Part shown: piece after piece, positions 1-6,857 of the stretch | Numbering within the stretch: the first letter of the stretch is position 1 | Layout: each line of letters begins with the position of its first letter | Program-made: the position numbers and the translations under genes | Notes under the pieces: model-generated | Told to the model about the DNA's origin: nothing | What the model saw: the letters and a program-made list of their open reading frames with translations, nothing else | Database searches by the model: none | NCBI GenBank assembly: GCA_020848595.1 | Contig: JADLHV010000213.1 | Location: 1-10,271 of the forward strand | DNA from: Bacteroidia bacterium | Lineage (GTDB): Bacteria; Bacteroidota; Bacteroidia; NS11-12g; UBA955 | Direction: 5' to 3' | Length of the DNA stretch: 10,271 bases

Positions 1-428
1 TTGGTTTCTAAATAAACGGTTTTGCCTTCTGCTAAATGAACCATATCGGCGTAGGACACCCAAAATGGCTTTGGAATTATTACTTCATCTCCAGGATTTA
101 CAATCGAAAGAACTGCATTCATGATGGAATTCTTTGCTCCAGTACTAACCACTATTTGATCGGTCTCGTAATGTAATCCGTTCTCTTTATCAAATTTGCT
201 CTTTATGGCTTCTTTTAAATCGGGAATACCTGCAACTGGAGTATAAAAAGTAAAGTTATTTTGTATGGCTTCTATGGCTGCTTCTTTTATATGGTCTGGA
301 GTGAAAAAATCAGGCTCGCCAAAACTCAAACTGATAACATCTTTGCCTTCGGCTTTTAATGCTCTACCTAATTTAGCCATTGCTATGGTTTCCGATTCAG
401 ATATGCGATTAAGCCTCTCGGCTATCAT
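1..428 (-). CDS. Class I PLP-dependent aminotransferase, aspartate aminotransferase-like (5' part only)
   Basis: The gene reads off the left edge, so only the first 142 codons are present of what is normally about 395. I translated it from the minus strand. Family landmarks in order are SFGEPDF (about residues 35-41, substrate-side loop), YTPVAG (about 62-67), VSTGAK (about 93-98, where the Gly-Ala-Lys segment contacts the PLP phosphate) and PFWVSY (about 119-124, with the Trp that stacks on the cofactor). The lysine that forms the Schiff base lies beyond the edge. This pattern fits the subgroup I-beta aspartate aminotransferases, cytosolic enzymes that transfer the amino group between aspartate and 2-oxoglutarate. 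A related specificity such as prephenate or aromatic aminotransferase cannot be excluded from this part. The ATG at 428 is preceded by AGAGGA seven bases upstream and by a good promoter, so it appears to be transcribed on its own rather than only from gldG. Confidence 0.9.
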   Translation of the reverse strand, partial: MIAERLNRISESETIAMAKLGRALKAEGKDVISLSFGEPDFFTPDHIKEAAIEAIQNNFTFYTPVAGIPDLKEAIKSKFDKENGLHYETDQIVVSTGAKNSIMNAVLSIVNPGDEVIIPKPFWVSYADMVHLAEGKTVYLET

Positions 429-470
429 AGATTTGTCCTCTTTTGTTGTCAAAATTTAGATAATAAATTG

Positions 471-503
471 CAAACGTACTGCAATTTAAGGAAAATCGCC
501 AAA
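471..503 (-). promoter_or_regulatory. Bacteroidota-type promoter for the aminotransferase gene
   Basis: On the minus strand the sequence TACGTTTG (478 down to 471) matches the phylum's -7 consensus TAnnTTTG exactly. A TTTG (503 down to 500) stands 21 bases upstream as the -33 element, within the loose spacing reported for this phylum. Transcription would begin around 464, giving a leader of about 35 bases before the ATG at 428. The match is direct; activity is inferred. Confidence 0.6.
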
Positions 504-580
504 ATTACTTGTTCAATTCCAATGCATTTTGATTGGTATTCTATACAGTTCGGATTTTTATTATCTCGTCTGTATGTATT

Positions 581-2410
581 TTATCGTGCATATTTCCACC
601 TTCTGTAAAAGGTATTAAATACACCAAATAGTATGACTACTAATACTGGTACTAAGGTGTTTATCAATTGCCACTTCGTCTTTTCTTTCATCCATTCTCC
701 CTCAAGTTGTGGACTGTTTATTCTAGATTTGTCTAATAATCTTAAACTAATTTCTTTTGAACGAACTTCTATCAAGCCACTCTCATCAAATAAATAATCA
801 AAACAGTTTAATAAGAATTTTTTATTGGCAAAATTGCGCCTGGTTTCTCTATCGTATCCTAATGGAAAAATCTCACCTGTACTCCGTCTTACATCATTTA
901 ATCCAATATCGCCATCAGATATGACTATCATACTATTATTCTGAACAGATTCTGTTAATGGAATTTCGTATATCTTATCTGGGCGTCTGAAAAATGACTT
1001 GAATTCTCCTTCCATTAATATTCCAGTAATTTGTGTGCCCGACTTAAAAGAATTTAAATACTTAGGGTCATAATTGTTTGCAACTATGCTTAAATCTACA
1101 TAAGCTGGAGCTTCTTGCAACTTTGTTTGGTCGCTGCTCAATAATAAATTAGTAATATTTAATCCTTTACGACTTATAGGTTTTAATGTGCCCGCATAAC
1201 GCATCCATACCGCTTCTAAATTCTTTACTATAGGATGCTTATTTTGTGCGGTGTCGTTAAATACATGTACTGGATAGTAGACCCACGCAAATGGTAGCAT
1301 TTTACCAGGTCGGGTAGGGTCATTTAAAACGATATCATTACATCTTCTGTCTAAAAGTAAGTTTCCATTTAATCTAACACCATAGTTAAATAATATAGAA
1401 CGAAGATATTCATTATTGTAATCGGGGAAATACGATTTACTATATTTCCTTAAACTGTCATGCTCGGCCATTAAAGGATCTATCATCCATACTGTTTTGC
1501 CTCCACGCATGATATATTGATCTAAAACAAATGCCTCATTACTGCTTAATGGTGTCGTTGGTTTCATCACTATTACACCATCATAGTTCTTCAACATATC
1601 AATAGATTTTAAAACTATTTGTGCTCCTAACGAATCATAATCTTTGTATTTTTCTGCTAAATATGAAAATTGTCTGAGGTAATTTTCATGTCCTAAATTA
1701 AAAAATACTCTATCAATGCTATAATTTTCACTTAAAGAGGATAATAATTCATCCATATTAGCCTCTTCAGGTTCGCCATGTCCCCATAAAAATGCCAATT
1801 TCTTAGGTTGCTTGATTAAACATTTTCTTATCGTATTGGCTATATTATATTCTAAATCTTCAATGGATTTATTAATAGCAGTTTCCTCAGCACTGCCCAT
1901 TTCTGTGTTCAATAAATTTACAACAAACTCTTTATTACTTCCATAACTAACCTCTGCAGACGGTAAAATCAAATTTCTCTTCTGCTGATTAGTCTCCAAT
2001 TCCATGTCGTTGTAATACATCACACCTCTCTGGCTCAATTGTTTTATAATTACTGCCTTTTCTTCATCCGACTTGTCTTTAAATACATCAACAAATTCAA
2101 AATCAATTCTATTGCCGCTTAATTCCCTTAATTCCTGCAGCATATCTAAGGTCGCTGTTCTCAATCGCTTAAATTTTGAAGATAAATTATCACCTTCTAA
2201 ATAAACTTTGAAATACATTCTATCGTCAATTTTCTTGACTATTTCTTCTGTCTTTGGCGATAATGTGAATCGCTTCTCTTTAGTTAAATCAAATTTCTTG
2301 TAATACTGCGAAGCCATGATATTACTCAACACAATAACTACAATTAATAAAATCAATTCTATATAAGACTGTTGTCTTAATCCGCGTTTTTGTTTCTTTT
2401 CCTTTACCAT
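581..2410 (-). CDS. gldG: Gliding motility-associated ABC transporter auxiliary protein GldG
   Basis: GldG is the third component of the GldA-GldF-GldG transporter, first linked to gliding in Flavobacterium johnsoniae; its transported substrate is unknown. From the ATG at 2410 the protein has 609 residues. It has a positively charged N-terminus, a membrane helix at about 16-36, the typical segment FDLTKEKRFTLSPKTEEIV just after it (about 40-58), a long extracytoplasmic region with the FLWGHGE motif of this family, and a second membrane helix at about 582-601 followed by a basic tail. This anchored two-helix layout is usual for GldG. The open frame extends to a TTG at 2443, but that adds 11 residues lying entirely inside gldF. 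I prefer the ATG because it overlaps the gldF stop by only 7 bases (ATGGTAA), a usual sign of translational coupling. It is the last gene of the gldA-gldF-gldG run. Confidence 0.93.
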   Translation of the reverse strand: MVKEKKQKRGLRQQSYIELILLIVVIVLSNIMASQYYKKFDLTKEKRFTLSPKTEEIVKKIDDRMYFKVYLEGDNLSSKFKRLRTATLDMLQELRELSGNRIDFEFVDVFKDKSDEEKAVIIKQLSQRGVMYYNDMELETNQQKRNLILPSAEVSYGSNKEFVVNLLNTEMGSAEETAINKSIEDLEYNIANTIRKCLIKQPKKLAFLWGHGEPEEANMDELLSSLSENYSIDRVFFNLGHENYLRQFSYLAEKYKDYDSLGAQIVLKSIDMLKNYDGVIVMKPTTPLSSNEAFVLDQYIMRGGKTVWMIDPLMAEHDSLRKYSKSYFPDYNNEYLRSILFNYGVRLNGNLLLDRRCNDIVLNDPTRPGKMLPFAWVYYPVHVFNDTAQNKHPIVKNLEAVWMRYAGTLKPISRKGLNITNLLLSSDQTKLQEAPAYVDLSIVANNYDPKYLNSFKSGTQITGILMEGEFKSFFRRPDKIYEIPLTESVQNNSMIVISDGDIGLNDVRRSTGEIFPLGYDRETRRNFANKKFLLNCFDYLFDESGLIEVRSKEISLRLLDKSRINSPQLEGEWMKEKTKWQLINTLVPVLVVILFGVFNTFYRRWKYAR

Positions 2411-3132
2411 TTTCTGCTGTTGAATATGATTTTTGTTAACCAAATGAAAAATACGATTAAGCTAATAAAATAAACAATGTCTCTAGTGTCTACTATACCT
2501 CTACTGATGTTTCTATAATGATGATTAATGCCTAACCATTCGATATAAAATTCGCTGTTCTTTAAGAAATCAAATGAACTTAAATATTCAAATACTGAAT
2601 AAAAAAAGAAACATAAAAACATACTCACTATAAACGAAACTATTTGATTATCTGTTATAACACTCGCAAATAATCCTATTGAAACATATCCTGCACTTAA
2701 CATCACTAATCCTAAATAACTTCCCCATAATGCGCCGGTATCAACATTGCCTTTCGGAAATGCTAAAGTGTGTACAGTATAATAATAAAGTAAAGTAGGT
2801 AATATTGAAAAAATAACAATTATTAATCCAGCAAAATACTTCCCAAGTATAATCGACATATCGGTCACTGGCTTGGTCGTTAAGGTTTCAAATGTACCAT
2901 TTCGCTTTTCTTCACTAAATGATCGCATTGTAATAGCTGAAATTAGAAAAATGAATATTATCGGCGCTAATTCAAATAAAGGGTCTATGTTGGCATAACC
3001 CTGATCTAATAAATTTGTTTCCTTAAAAACCCATATAAATAATCCGTTAGCAACCAAAAATACTACTATAACGATTATGGCTATTAATGAACTTAGGAAA
3101 CTTCTGATTTCTTTTTGTAATATGCTAAGCAT
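2404..3132 (-). CDS. gldF: Gliding motility-associated ABC transporter permease GldF
   Basis: This 242-residue protein is the ABC-2 type permease of the Gld transporter. Six hydrophobic segments are visible, at about 13-36, 52-70, 99-119, 135-158, 163-185 and 219-237, the standard count for an ABC-2 half. Between helices 2 and 3 lies RSFSEEKRNGTFETL (70-84), the conserved cytoplasmic EEK-GT-E loop of ABC-2 permeases, thought to touch the ATPase. The ATG at 3132 overlaps the gldA stop by 8 bases (ATGCTTAG) and the 3' end overlaps gldG, so the three subunits are probably translated as a coupled set. Length is normal and no lesion is visible. Confidence 0.95.
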   Translation of the reverse strand: MLSILQKEIRSFLSSLIAIIVIVVFLVANGLFIWVFKETNLLDQGYANIDPLFELAPIIFIFLISAITMRSFSEEKRNGTFETLTTKPVTDMSIILGKYFAGLIIVIFSILPTLLYYYTVHTLAFPKGNVDTGALWGSYLGLVMLSAGYVSIGLFASVITDNQIVSFIVSMFLCFFFYSVFEYLSSFDFLKNSEFYIEWLGINHHYRNISRGIVDTRDIVYFISLIVFFIWLTKIIFNSRKW

Positions 3133-4042
3133 TGCTCTTGGTCACGTTTTTAAATATCTCTTCTAATGAATGTTCTGCCATTTTCATCTCGGTTATTATC
3201 AATTGATGCTTTACCGCAAAATTGAAAACTTCCGATTTTAACTGGTCCTCTTCCTTGCTAGAATTAATTGAATAAGTTGTTCCTGTAATACTTTTTACTT
3301 CTCCAAGTTCTTCTAATGATGCTAAGAATTCTCCTGATATTGTCTTGTTAAAGGTTGCTAAAAGAGTATTGCCTACACTAAACAAATGCTTTAATTCTCC
3401 TGTTTGTCCATTGGCTACTATTTCGCCTCTGTTTATAATCATAACTCTGCTACACATGGCTTCTACTTCTTGCATGATATGGGTCGATAATAATACTGTT
3501 TTTTCTCTACCAATATTCATTATTAAATGACGTATCTCTGCAATCTGATTAGGGTCTAATCCGCTCGTTGGTTCGTCTAATATTAATACAGATGGATCGT
3601 GTATCATAGCTTGAGCCAAACCAACTCTTTGACGGTAACCTTTAGATAATTGACCAATTTGTTTATTTTGTTCTCTTTCTAACCCTGTCAAGGATATCAT
3701 CTCTTTTACTCTCGAATGTTTATTCTTTATCTTATATACAGAACCAACAAATTGTAAATACTCTTTTACATACATGTCTGTATATAGCGGGTTATGCTCT
3801 GGTAAATAACCTATTTGACGACGAACTTCTATAGAGTTCTCTTCAACATCTAATCCGTTAACGTAGGCTTTCCCCGCACTTGGAGGTAAATAACAAGTGA
3901 GTATCTTCATCGTTGTGGTTTTACCTGCTCCATTTGGACCTAAAAATCCCACAATCTCCCCACTTTTTATGTCAAAAGAAATATGATCGATAGCGTTCTG
4001 CTTCTTATAAGTCTTTGTTAGATTTTCTACACGTATAGACAC
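3125..4042 (-). CDS. gldA: Gliding motility-associated ABC transporter ATP-binding protein GldA
   Basis: This is the 305-residue ATPase that powers the GldF permease from the cytoplasmic face. The Walker A motif GPNGAGKT is at 35-42. The Q-loop region reads YLPEHNPLY at about 79-87. The ABC signature is the variant LSKGYRQR (132-139) instead of LSGGQ, common in the CcmA/ABC-2 group. Walker B is LILDEP (153-158) and the switch histidine is H188. A C-terminal extension of about 90 residues follows the nucleotide-binding domain, as in other GldA proteins. The start is GTG at 4042: an in-frame TAA lies four codons upstream and no ATG is available, and MSIRVENLTKTY fits the family N-terminus. It is the first gene of the gldA-gldF-gldG run. 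In F. johnsoniae, as I recall, gldA lies apart from gldFG, so the contiguous arrangement here is the other known layout. Confidence 0.95.
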   Translation of the reverse strand: MSIRVENLTKTYKKQNAIDHISFDIKSGEIVGFLGPNGAGKTTTMKILTCYLPPSAGKAYVNGLDVEENSIEVRRQIGYLPEHNPLYTDMYVKEYLQFVGSVYKIKNKHSRVKEMISLTGLEREQNKQIGQLSKGYRQRVGLAQAMIHDPSVLILDEPTSGLDPNQIAEIRHLIMNIGREKTVLLSTHIMQEVEAMCSRVMIINRGEIVANGQTGELKHLFSVGNTLLATFNKTISGEFLASLEELGEVKSITGTTYSINSSKEEDQLKSEVFNFAVKHQLIITEMKMAEHSLEEIFKNVTKSNA

Positions 4043-4267
4043 TTTTTTTATCGCTTATGATTGGCGAATTTAATTAGATTATTTGTAATTTATTTTAAAA
4101 GTTATCCTACTATTTATTCTTATTGTGTATATAGTAAATGTCAGTATTATCAAGTAGTTTCAAGCTTTCTTTTTCGCAAATCCACAGTTTATATTCTGCT
4201 CATTTTAATCATTTTTCTCCCCATTTGTATTTTTTAAAATACTTTCTGAAATTTCTTCTTAACTGCA
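4043..4267. other. Spacer between the detached dnaX tail and gldA
   Basis: These 225 bases are very AT-rich and must hold the gldA promoter if gldA is not transcribed from dnaX. The only partial match to TAnnTTTG on the minus strand is TGGATTTG (4184 down to 4177), with one mismatch and no proper -33 element, so I do not call a promoter. A short palindrome of A and T with single G/C ends lies at 4227-4242. I see no RNA gene and no convincing small protein. Confidence 0.4.
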
Positions 4268-4852
4268 CTATTGCTTTAATTTCAACTTAAACTTCTGTAC
4301 AAATTTTCTGAAATTTTCATTGCTGTCTAACATCTCTTGAAACTGTTCTGATGGAGTATAGGCTTGTCGCTTTGTCTCTACCGTTTCGTCGATTTGTATC
4401 TGCAACACTATAGATTTATCATTGAAATACTGTCTTAAAAAGGCTTGCCATTCTATCTTTAACTCACCAATAAACTCTTCTTGTTGTTTGGTTAATGAAA
4501 TTATAACTAAATGTTGCTCAAGCTTCGGAACTAATAACTTGATTAATGAAATTAAGGAAACTTTTTGTTTTTCAGCAAACTGTGAATTCGCTGTAACTAA
4601 AGATTCTATAGTTAAAATTGGAATGTGTTGTACTTCTCTTGGCTTTTCCTCTATCGACTCTATAGCCAATTCTTCAATCTTGTCTTGAATAGATTGATCT
4701 GTTTCCTCTATTATTTCAGCAATTGAAAGCTGTATAGGAGGAATATTGATTTCGTGTTTCTTAGGAATTTTAGGAAGTGCAAAACTTTTATCGGCAAGTT
4801 CTGGTTTCTTTATCCCATGAACGGGCTCTGCTGGTGGCTTCTTTATCTTCTC
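4268..4852 (-). CDS. Detached tau-type C-terminal region of DnaX (out of frame with dnaX, no ATG)
   Basis: This open frame of 194 codons directly follows dnaX on the same strand, in the -1 frame relative to it. It begins after a TAA at 4853-4855. Its first third is a Lys/Pro-rich linker (KIKKPPAEPVHGIKKPEL), and the rest carries the pattern I know from the C-terminus of Bacteroidota DnaX: a helical domain, then a strand ending in IQIDETVE, then AYTPSEQFQEMLDSN and a closing lysine-rich helix (FVQKFKLKLKQ). In DnaX this region contacts the polymerase alpha subunit and the helicase. The first standard start codon in frame is TTG at 4669, which leaves 133 codons and no upstream ribosome-binding signal. 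Adding this segment to the upstream ORF would give about 569 residues, close to full-length DnaX in the phylum. It is either a severed part of dnaX, a product of recoding, or the result of sequence errors. The homology assignment is from memory of the family. Confidence 0.7.
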   Translation of the reverse strand, partial: EKIKKPPAEPVHGIKKPELADKSFALPKIPKKHEINIPPIQLSIAEIIEETDQSIQDKIEELAIESIEEKPREVQHIPILTIESLVTANSQFAEKQKVSLISLIKLLVPKLEQHLVIISLTKQQEEFIGELKIEWQAFLRQYFNDKSIVLQIQIDETVETKRQAYTPSEQFQEMLDSNENFRKFVQKFKLKLKQ

Positions 4853-4866
4853 TTATAATCGACGCT

Positions 4867-5976
4867 TTATGAAGTCATCACTTTTTTTTTTAGCTCTTCT
4901 AAGGTAACGGCGTTGTTAAGCAAACTTCTAATATGACATAATTTCATTAAAGCTAATTCAACGTGCAAACGTGGATTTTTACTGCTTCTAAACTCTATAT
5001 CAAACTGATTGTTAATATTTAAAGCATTTAATAAAAATGAAAGATCTGTTTGTTGACATTGTACTTGATATTTCGACTTATGTAACTCTCCAACATCTAA
5101 TAAATGAACAGTGCTCGTATCCTTACATACCATTAAGTTTCTAAAATGCTCACTAAGTCCATTTAATAATAATTGCCCATCAAATCCTTTATTGACTATT
5201 TCATCAAAGTAATTTAATACTTCAGCTATATTTTGAGTTAATATCGATGCAGTAATATTAAAATAGTAATCACGATCTAAAATATTTAAATTCTCAATGG
5301 CTTTTGCATAAGTAATATTTCCATTACAATAGCTCACCATTTGGTCAAACATCGATAAACAATCTCTTAAACCGCCATCTGCTTTTTCTGCTATTAAATG
5401 TAGAGCTTCTTCTTCTGCTGGAATATTTTCCTTTATAGCTATTTTTTTCAAATGCTCTACCATGTCTTTAACTTGTATGCGCTTGAAGTTAAATATCTGA
5501 CAACGGGAGAGGATGGTCGGTAAAATTTTATGTTTTTCTGTAGTCGCTAATATAAAGATAGCATATTTAGGAGGCTCTTCCAATGTTTTCAAAAAAGCAT
5601 TAAATGCCGATGATGATAACATATGTACCTCATCTATTATATAAACTTTATAATTGCCTACCTGAGGTGGTATACGAACTTGCTCGTTAAGATTTCTAAT
5701 ATCTTCAACGGAATTATTGCTCGCTGCATCCATCTCGAAAATGTTAAATGCATAATCCTGATTAGCATCGTCATTTTCTTTTTGATTGATAAGTTTAGCA
5801 AGGATCCTAGCACATGTTGTTTTTCCAACACCTCTTGGTCCTGTAAATAAGAAGGATTGAGCAAGATGATTGCTATTGATTTCATTCAATAATGTATCTG
5901 TGACATGACGCTGTCCTACAACATCATCAAAAACCGAAGGCCTGTATTTTCTCGCTGATACTATGAAATTCTCCAA
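4867..5976 (-). CDS. dnaX: DNA polymerase III clamp-loader subunit DnaX, gamma-length ORF
   Basis: This is the ATPase of the clamp loader that opens the beta clamp at primed DNA. The N-terminus ENFIVSARKYRPSVFDDVVGQ is diagnostic. Walker A is GPRGVGKTT (46-54), Walker B is YIIDEVH (112-118), the SRC motif with the arginine finger is at 157-159, and sensor 2 is GGLRD (201-205). The collar domain (about 235-355) follows. The cysteines that bind zinc in E. coli DnaX between Walker A and DAASNN are absent, replaced by NQKENDDANQDYAFNIF; I believe this is usual in the phylum. The start is TTG at 5976, preceded by AGAGGA with seven bases between; no ATG exists in the 39 open codons upstream. At 369 residues it lacks the tau region, which lies downstream in another frame past an A10 run and two stops. 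It is the first gene of the minus-strand group, divergent from rpsP. Confidence 0.93.
   Translation of the reverse strand: MENFIVSARKYRPSVFDDVVGQRHVTDTLLNEINSNHLAQSFLFTGPRGVGKTTCARILAKLINQKENDDANQDYAFNIFEMDAASNNSVEDIRNLNEQVRIPPQVGNYKVYIIDEVHMLSSSAFNAFLKTLEEPPKYAIFILATTEKHKILPTILSRCQIFNFKRIQVKDMVEHLKKIAIKENIPAEEEALHLIAEKADGGLRDCLSMFDQMVSYCNGNITYAKAIENLNILDRDYYFNITASILTQNIAEVLNYFDEIVNKGFDGQLLLNGLSEHFRNLMVCKDTSTVHLLDVGELHKSKYQVQCQQTDLSFLLNALNINNQFDIEFRSSKNPRLHVELALMKLCHIRSLLNNAVTLEELKKKVMTS
4882..4891 (-). other. A10 slippery run at the end of dnaX
   Basis: On the coding strand the codons are CTA AAA AAA AAA GTG, ten consecutive adenines. Runs of this kind at this place in dnaX promote ribosomal -1 frameshifting in E. 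coli (A AAA AAG) and transcriptional slippage in Thermus. The zero frame ends five codons after the run (TAA 4867-4869). A shift to -1 gives nine more residues (SDDFIKRRL) and then TAA at 4853-4855. The +1 frame meets TGA at once (4878-4880). All three frames are therefore closed just past the run. Confidence 0.6.
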
Positions 5977-5999
5977 TTTTCTATCCTCTCTTAAACGGG

Positions 6000-6007
6000 C
6001 AAAAATA
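6000..6007 (-). promoter_or_regulatory. Possible -7 element for dnaX
   Basis: On the minus strand TATTTTTG fits TAnnTTTG and would start transcription roughly 15-20 bases before the TTG at 5976, which would agree with that start codon. No TTTG or TTG is found at the expected -33 distance, and an A/T-rich region gives such matches easily, so this is weak. Confidence 0.3.
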
Positions 6008-6212
6008 ATATTTTCTCTTTCGTTTTTTATAGGTTGTTGATAAATACTGATATTATACTTCTCCTTTATTTTCTTTGGCTTCTTCTTCGCCTTTTATTGA
6101 AAATAATATACGCAATTTGAATATTTAATAAAATAGTATATATACGATATAATTATTTATAATATACATAATGCTCGCTTATACTTGGTTTAATTTCCAT
6201 TGTTTTTCTCGT

Positions 6213-6242
6213 TTTGTTTTTCAAAATATTTATTTACCTTTG
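6213..6242 (+). promoter_or_regulatory. Bacteroidota-type promoter of the rpsP operon
   Basis: TACCTTTG at 6235-6242 is an exact match to the -7 consensus TAnnTTTG of Bacteroidota housekeeping promoters, and TTTG at 6213-6216 stands 18 bases upstream as the -33 element. Transcription would begin near 6247-6250, which places the start of the RNA at or just before the leader hairpin. It would serve rpsP and, by the tight spacing, all five genes to 9547. Confidence 0.8.
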
Positions 6243-6247
6243 CAACC

Positions 6248-6271
6248 CCGCAAGACAAGGAGAACTTGCGG
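6248..6271 (+). promoter_or_regulatory. Hairpin in the rpsP leader with an AAGGAG loop
   Basis: CCGCAAG (6248-6254) and CTTGCGG (6265-6271) form a perfect 7-bp stem around the 10-base loop ACAAGGAGAA. It is a GC-rich island in an otherwise A/T-rich leader and would lie at the very 5' end of the mRNA. The loop carries AAGGAG, complementary to the 16S 3' end, but 26 bases from the ATG at 6289, too far for ordinary Shine-Dalgarno use. It could be an S16 autoregulatory site, a 5' stability hairpin or a standby site for the 30S subunit; the role is inferred. Confidence 0.55.
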
Positions 6272-6288
6272 TAGTTTATTAATTTTTT

Positions 6289-6852
6289 ATGGCAACCAAA
6301 TTAAGATTACAGCGTCATGGACGCAAAAAAAAGGCCTACTACTACATTGTGGCGGCAGATTCACGTGCTCCGAGAGATGGTAGATTTATCGAAAGGATTG
6401 GCGATTACAACCCTAACACCAACCCAGCGACTATTAACATCGACCTCAAACAAGCAGTGAAATGGTTAGATAATGGTGCGGTTCCAACCGATACCGTTAG
6501 AGCAATTTTATCTTACAAAGGCGCTATGATGTTACATCACCTGCATGGTGGTGTCAACAGAGGTGCTTTCTCTATGGAAGAAGCGGACGCCCGTTTCCAA
6601 AAATGGATGGAGGAAAAAGAATCTAAAGTTCAAAACAAACGCGATAAACTCGCAGCTTCTAAAGCCGAAATTTCTGCTGAGAAATTTAAAGCTGAATCTA
6701 AAATCAAAGACGCTAAAGCAGCCGCTATTGCAGCTAAAAATACTGTCGTTGAAGAAGCTCCAGTTGTCGAAGAATCTGATGCTCCCGCTGATGTTGTTGA
6801 AAATTCTGATGCAGTAGCTCCTGAGGCTCCATCTGAAAACACTGAAGCCTAA
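6289..6852 (+). CDS. rpsP: 30S ribosomal protein S16 with an acidic C-terminal extension
   Basis: S16 binds 16S rRNA early in assembly of the 30S body. The core is at residues 1 to about 85: KLRLQRHGRKKKAYYYIVAADSR, then RDGRFIERIGDYNP and the DTVRAILSYKGAM region, all family hallmarks. At 187 residues it is about twice the length of E. coli S16. The extra part is a charged, probably helical stretch (about 95-150, rich in Lys, Glu and Ala) and then a tail (151-187) of Ala, Val, Pro, Glu, Asp and Ser with no basic residue at all. Long S16 tails are common in Bacteroidota. It is the first gene of the operon, under a consensus promoter and a leader hairpin, and ends 5 bases before rimM. Confidence 0.97.
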   Translation: MATKLRLQRHGRKKKAYYYIVAADSRAPRDGRFIERIGDYNPNTNPATINIDLKQAVKWLDNGAVPTDTVRAILSYKGAMMLHHLHGGVNRGAFSMEEADARFQKWMEEKESKVQNKRDKLAASKAEISAEKFKAESKIKDAKAAAIAAKNTVVEEAPVVEESDAPADVVENSDAVAPEAPSENTEA

Positions 6853-6857
6853 TCGTC

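Larger units (their letters stand above)
5977..6288. other. Divergent spacer between dnaX and rpsP
   Basis: These 312 bases hold the control regions of both genes. The rpsP promoter and leader hairpin occupy 6213-6271. On the dnaX side, the dnaX frame stays open upstream of its TTG for 39 codons (5977-6093, back to a TAA at 6094-6096), reading a lysine-rich stretch and then YNISIYQQPIKNERENIIF. It contains no ATG, GTG, TTG or CTG, so I treat it as untranslated. The middle part (about 6100-6200) is almost pure A/T and shows nothing else that I can support. Confidence 0.5.

Noticed and set aside
265..459. Plus-strand 64-codon frame over the aminotransferase start
   Set aside because: It lies opposite clearly conserved aminotransferase coding sequence and has no family resemblance.
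4227..4242. Palindrome GTATTTT/AAAATAC as a terminator after dnaX
   Set aside because: The stem is almost only A-T with a 2-base centre and no following U-tract, so it would be too weak in RNA.
4209..4268. A GTG-started 19-codon basic peptide overlapping the end of the dnaX tail, followed by an 11-codon ATG frame
   Set aside because: Both are very short, A-rich and without ribosome-binding signals or family resemblance; frames of this size are expected by chance.
4853..4891. Programmed -1 frameshifting on A10 as a complete explanation for tau synthesis
   Set aside because: The -1 frame is the right one for the tail, but it contains TAA at 4853-4855, between the run and the conserved region. 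A second event would be needed, so I report a split gene rather than a working recoding site.
6171..6383. Plus-strand frame covering the rpsP promoter, leader and start
   Set aside because: It runs through the promoter and leader hairpin and into rpsP in another frame; a shadow of rpsP and A/T-rich spacer.
6630..6842. Minus-strand Ala/Ser-rich frame opposite the S16 tail
   Set aside because: Explained as the complement of the Ala/Glu-rich rpsP tail; no start context or homology.
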